Shown here piece by piece: positions 54,701 through 60,700 of a stretch of DNA of 64,000 nucleotides. Each line of letters opens with the position of its first letter. The stretch's first letter is position 1. The translations under genes and the position numbers were made by a program. The notes below the pieces were generated by a model. The model saw only the letters and a list, made by a program, of their open reading frames with translations. It was not told where the DNA came from and ran no database searches. Where the stretch lies: NCBI GenBank assembly GCA_022605955.1, contig JAKCOZ010000008.1:25669083-25733082 (forward strand), read 5' to 3'. The stretch comes from Rallus limicola (lineage: Eukaryota > Chordata > Aves > Gruiformes > Rallidae).

Positions 54701-57700
54701 GTTTAAACAAGAAGTGTGCAATATCCTGCCAAAGATCTGTTGTTGGGTTGGTTTCATGTTGCCTTGAGTTTAGGTGCAATTAGCTTTACATCAAAGACTG
54801 CTCAATAGGAAACTTTAGTGTAGAGCAATTAAAATGTTACTCAAGACTATTGTCTGTTTCCTCCACCCTGTGTAAATAGAGCACTTAAGGGTCAATTACG
54901 AGTATCTTCTTTAGGTTTTCTCTTGCACTCTTCAGAAAATTGCACAAACGTATTTTGTGCTACTGCTTTTTGTTGTTCTTTTTTCCTGCTCCACCACTCC
55001 CCACTTTATTGTTAAGTAGCTTCTTGAGGATGTCGGAGAGATGCTTTGATGTTTGGAAAGCTTAATGGGAATACAGCTTTTATTTCAACTTTTGTTCTTT
55101 GTTGTGTAGCAATCTTTTGCTTTTGTCAAAGGCGGGTTTGTAAATTTAGCATTGGCGTAACTGCAGGGAGTCTGCACTCTGATTAGCAAGTGGTGCTGGA
55201 TGTTCTCAGCTCAGATTACAATCTCTACCACTTCTCAGACCTGTCCATGAAAAAAGTTAAGCTTTTTGATTATTTTTTTCTTCTCATTGTCTGTAGTCAT
55301 AAAACATACAGCATTCAGACTTTTTCCTTTAAGTTCAGGAATTACAAGTATCCCGGTGTCCTCAGTTGACAGTTCTTTCACTAAGTAATGGAGTAACTCA
55401 CAGTGGAATTTACTGCCTTTACACTAGATTTTTCTCTGTGGTAGCAATCAGCACAGCACAACGCAGAGACTGAACAGCTTTGTTCAGTCTGACTGTAAAA
55501 GAAAAGTTGGGCTTGCTGAAGTTGTCTAGAGACATCACCTTCTGTGCTGTCTCTATTCCCTGAATTGTTTGATGACCCTTCAGTTGTGTCACTTAATGTG
55601 AATAAAGTGGTTGGTTCTTATGTCTGTCTTACCATAATCCTTTATCACAGGTCCTAGTGCCACCAATCTTATAATAGGCTCCATCGCTGGTGCCATCCTG
55701 GTAGCAGCTATTGTCCTTGGGGGGACAGGATGGGGCTTTAAGTAAGCAACGCCGCATGTCTTCTCTTCAGTGGCTATGGCATTTCTATTTCTTGCTTACA
55801 TCACTAAATTTTGAGCTCCTGCTACAAGACTTCTAAGTTAACTGCCCCTTCCCTTCAAACTGCAACAAACCGCTGTAAAGAAAGAGTGATGCATGCACTG
55901 AGCAAGAGGAGGAAATGGATTTGAAGCTAGCAGATGTCATCAGGGTGCAAAGTTGAAGAACAATAAAAGAATGAATGTAACTGCCATGAGTTCACACTAA
56001 TGCTTAGGGAGCAAGGCCTCTTTTTCACCTCCAGTTAGTAGCATTGTTCTCAGAAGTTGGCTGCAGCAGTTAAAACCCCCAAAAGGTGTCATGAGGAGCA
56101 TGTAGTTGGAATGCAGTAGTGCTTGTAAACAGGTAAACATTTTTATAATTAAAATACCTCGTGTAAACAGTCAGTTACACAGCAGTAGCTGAGTCATTTT
56201 TGGGAACAAATGTGTTGACACAGTTGATTGAAAAGCACCAGGGCTAGCTCTTGTGGTTAGTGATTTATTTATTTTTTAAACTATTCATTATTTTTAAGGA
56301 GTCAGGTTTAGAGACAACACTTGGAAACCTTGTACTGTCTTCTGAAAGATGAAAATGTTTCTTGTCCAATTCTAGTTCAGTGTGTTTTAGAACTATGCAG
56401 AGCAACATCCAGTCATTCTGCTGGTGACTGTTAAAGCAGAGCATTTCGTTCTTGCCTCTTTGTGGTGCCAAATCTACGTACAGGCTACTCAGTATTTGGT
56501 AAAAAGGATCTAAATTTAGAATCAATGTTCATAACCTTATTTGTTGTCAGTAACAGAAATCAAGATCAAACCCTGATAAGCCAGTAAGTCACAATTCCTC
56601 AATCAGGTTTTTACAATAATACAAAATATTTTATATGGCCTAGATTCATATTTCATGTCTAAGCTGAGAAGGGGAAAAAAAAAGATTCCTAATTGATTTA
56701 GGCAGATATCAAAGTACAATATAGTGATCAGGTCATACTTAGGTGTTAATTCACATTTCAGATGTTTGTTTACTTCTGGTTTAGACTGTTGTATTTTCAC
56801 AGCAGCCCTGCCAAAAACAAAACCCAGACTTTTCCCCTTCTTCTGGACAAGGCCAAGGTGATTGCCTGTTGCACTGCCACCCATGTTTGCTGATCTCAGG
56901 AAGGCTCAGCTCCTGCCACATTAACTTTTCTCTAAGTGCTTTTTTGGAGGGAAGTGATGCTCCCTGCGCTTCCGCTTGACACTGAGCTGCAGGCACCAGC
57001 TGTTGGAGTCAGCGCTCTGCATTTGCTCAGTGCTCTGCATTTGCTTTGGTAAGAAAAGATCAAGTACAAAATGTATCAAAACATCTATCTTAAAGCATGG
57101 GGTGTGATCTTCATAAGCCTTTTTCATTCCTGCTGATACTTACCTTCAGCTGCAAAAATAGTTTTTCTTACAGCAGCTTCTCTGCTAAATTAAATCCACA
57201 TATTTGTACAATAAATACCCCTAGGTCAGCCTTGGTATTGTTAAGTTACTACAGGGCAGCTCTAAACAAGAGAGTTTAATTCAGTCCTGTACAGTTTGCA
57301 TTGTGTCCTATATGGCTGAGATTTGTGTTTTCCATATTCAGTTTGGATTTGTTATAGTGTTCTATCAAATCTGTGTTCAAAGGCAAATTCCAATGAGGTG
57401 TCTATGCAGTGCCAGACATGGATTCACACGTGGTGGTAGCACAAGGAGGAACTGGCTGGGATACTTCCCATTTGATGGAGTGAGAGTCTGTTTCTGTGTA
57501 AAGGCCGAGTCTGGAAAGAATGCTATTTTACAGACTGTAACACTTGGACATGTTTGATAGCGTCAGTACAAGCGCAGGTACAGTTTTTCTACCTTTTCCT
57601 ACTAGATGCAGAATTACAGGAGAGAGCTGTTTCTTACTGAAATAAAGCAGACAAGCAATAAAGATTTCAGTTAGTTGCAGAACTGAGGGCTTTTCCCCTC

Positions 57701-60700
57701 TGCTTCACTGCAATTAGCTTTTTGAATCAATGCAGCCGAATTTTGTGCAGGCCTTGCATTAACCTTTCTGTTAAAGTGTTTGTTTTATTTGGTGTAATAA
57801 TGCACACCTATGTAGAAACACGGACAGCGGATGTGCCCATGGGAATTTACCAGCTAGATTTTGTTAGAAAAAATGTCAGATTATTCTTTTGGACCAGTTT
57901 TCTGCTGTCAGAGATGTGTGGCTGTTACTTAGCAATTCATGTGCTTCCCAGACACAGAATGCTTAAACACAACATTTATATTGCAGAAAGTAAGTTGTTG
58001 AAAGCACAGTAGAAGTGATTGCAAAGTAAGAACTTTGGGTAGTTTCATCCTCTGAATCTTTTAAAGCTGTCTTTTGCCTCACATCAGTGCTGCAGCACCT
58101 GCTAGCAGCTCCATGGTCATCTGCTGCTGACTGGGGACACCGGTACTCAGCACCTTGCATGAACACATGTCTGAAACTGCAGTATTTAATGTAGTGTTTC
58201 TTTCTCCTTAGTGTTCCACAGCTCTCAAACTACTCCTTCAGCTTTGCATCCTGGTGTCACTTGTTTTCCCAAACATAGAACTTGTTTCCCCTCTAGAGGC
58301 TCTGTATTGGAAATGTCTCTTCTCCACAAAGAGCAAGCACGATACAAAGACTGACTCTGTAGCAGAACCTCAAATACACTGGCCTGGCCTAGCTCACAGC
58401 TTGAAGTGCATGCTTCTTCTGGGGGTCAGAGGGGAACTGAAAAGGCTTTCAGCTTGTATAGAAAAGAGGGCTAGCACTTACAGACCCTCTGATACTTTGC
58501 TTCAGATGTGTTTGGAGGGACAGATGAGGAGGATAAAAAAGAAAAATTAAAATCCTCTTTAAGCAAGTGATGTGTTTAGTCTCTGCAAATATGAGAGAAG
58601 GTAGCTGATGCTTTACAAACTGGGAGATGTGATTTCTGTTTCACAGGTTATCAGATGTTCATATGAACATACGGTACTGTGGTGTCAAGTCCATGTCAAA
58701 CGTAAGCTGCAACTAAGCAAACTTTGTTCATGAACTGAGGTGGGGAGGGGGGTTGGAGGGGAAGTGTAAAAGAAGGCGTGATGCAAGTTTGGAGAAACAA
58801 AGTGAAAGAAAACCCCCCAAAATAACAACTTCCGGTTTCAGGAATGACCTAGGTTAATTTTTCTAACCGAGTCAATGTGTGGATAAAACAGGAAAGAAAA
58901 AAGCAAATTGACAATTTTATGGGGTGTGTAGGACCTCACTACGTGTTTCAGGTGGCTTAGAGTTAAAGGCTGTGGGTGGAAACCTTGCTAGGTTGAAGAT
59001 TTTACTTCTGCTGAGCCTTGCATAGTACTTGTAAAGCTGTTGGTGTTCATTCTGCAGTAAGGGAGTCCTACACACTTCTACCTGAACACTGCTGGGTAAC
59101 GCACTGCAGTACAGCATTCATGAATGTCGAGTCTGTTTTGATGTAGCAAATCCGAGCAAGATTTCAGTATACAGCATGTAATATGGGACCTCTGTGGGGA
59201 GGACAGCTTCACTGTTAGAGGTGTTGGTCTGGGCAGTGGCTGCAATTGCAGCCTCAAGACCCGTGCTCACCCTTTCCCTAGCATATATTCTCTTACTCTT
59301 GTAAAACCATTGCAGTGATAGCAGACAAATGTTTTTGTTGCTGACTTTAAGAGCATAAGATCACTTTTTGGTAATAAAGCAAGACTGCTAAGAAGCAGTG
59401 CTAGTAAAAGTGATGTGGAAATGCATATGAAAAGCTGCTTTTTGTTATACCAGAACACAGAAGTGACTGACAGAGAAAGGCTGACTGTAGGCACAATTCT
59501 ATTTCCAGCAACTGTTTCTTAGCTGAAGAGCTGCAGGATTTTCTGTCCCAGTAATGGATGACCAAAGACTTACCTCATCCTTAAAGATACTAAGTCTGTG
59601 CAGATGCATTTAGGCTCCAGAAGATTTTGCTAATGGTGACTCTGTGAGGAAGGACAGTTTGGTCCCTTACCAGCTCTTTCGTAAAGCACGCCTCATGACT
59701 TAAGTAGTCATCGCTGCACAAACATCAGCATTGAATCAAACATCAGATATTTTCTCACTTTCCTCAAGCTACTGGAATAAATGGCAAGTTAATGTCTTAT
59801 TTTAAGCTGCTAATTTTAGGCCCTTGTTAATTTCAATACGCTTTGTAGTAACAGGACATTTATTTATTCTCCAGCCTTTGAACAATGCTTTAGGAATGCC
59901 TATGAAAACATTAGCTACTTGAAGTGGTTAAAATACTGGGGGTTTTACATACAAAGCTTTACTTAGGTGATCACAGATAAAAGCATAGGATCGCAGGCTA
60001 TACACTGCGTAACCACATTCCTGTTACTTGGAAAAAATGCAGAGGACTGCAGCAAGGTATGTTACATATATCCAGCCTTTTTTCAAGCCAGTTTTCTTTT
60101 CTGAAGTATTTTTTGTTTGTACAGATGACCAGAGGCAGTGCTGTGCTGTAGCATAGTGTGCTTTTTTGCATCAGAATCACCTGTAATTTTAGTATTTGTC
60201 AGAGACACTTTTTCTGGAAGGCTGACTCTCATAATTTAAGGTACCATTAAAATATTAAATGCAAAAAGAATTTAATGTTCTGAAGTCTTCCATGTAGACA
60301 ACATAGAACTACGCTATATGCCCTTGTGTGGGGGACTCCTGTCCTCTGCTCCTGCCTTAGCACAGCACAGTAGCATGCTGAAAGGAATCCTGAAGTCCTG
60401 TAACACCTCTCTATAGGTGCGTGCAGGTGTCCAGGACCTGCTACTCACCTTGTTCCCTGCCTTTTTATTGCTATGTTCTTTGGGAAGAGGGACACTTGCT
60501 CTATTTGCCGGTTTAAGTAAGACTACTGTGTCTGCAGTTGTTTAGTATTAAAATAGCCAGTAAGTTGTGAAAAGCTGGTCAGAGAATAGGAATAGAATTA
60601 CCTGCAGAGTAACACCTGACTGCCTACCTCTGTGAAGCACTGTGACCGCAGCAGAGAGATGTAGCAGGCTGTCCATGCTTTGTGGATGTGTTAAGCTTTC

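Noticed and set aside
57303..58550. Several 84-98-codon open frames in the last intron
   Set aside because: No similarity to ADAM22-type cytoplasmic exons, no matching splice phases, and no other family recognised.
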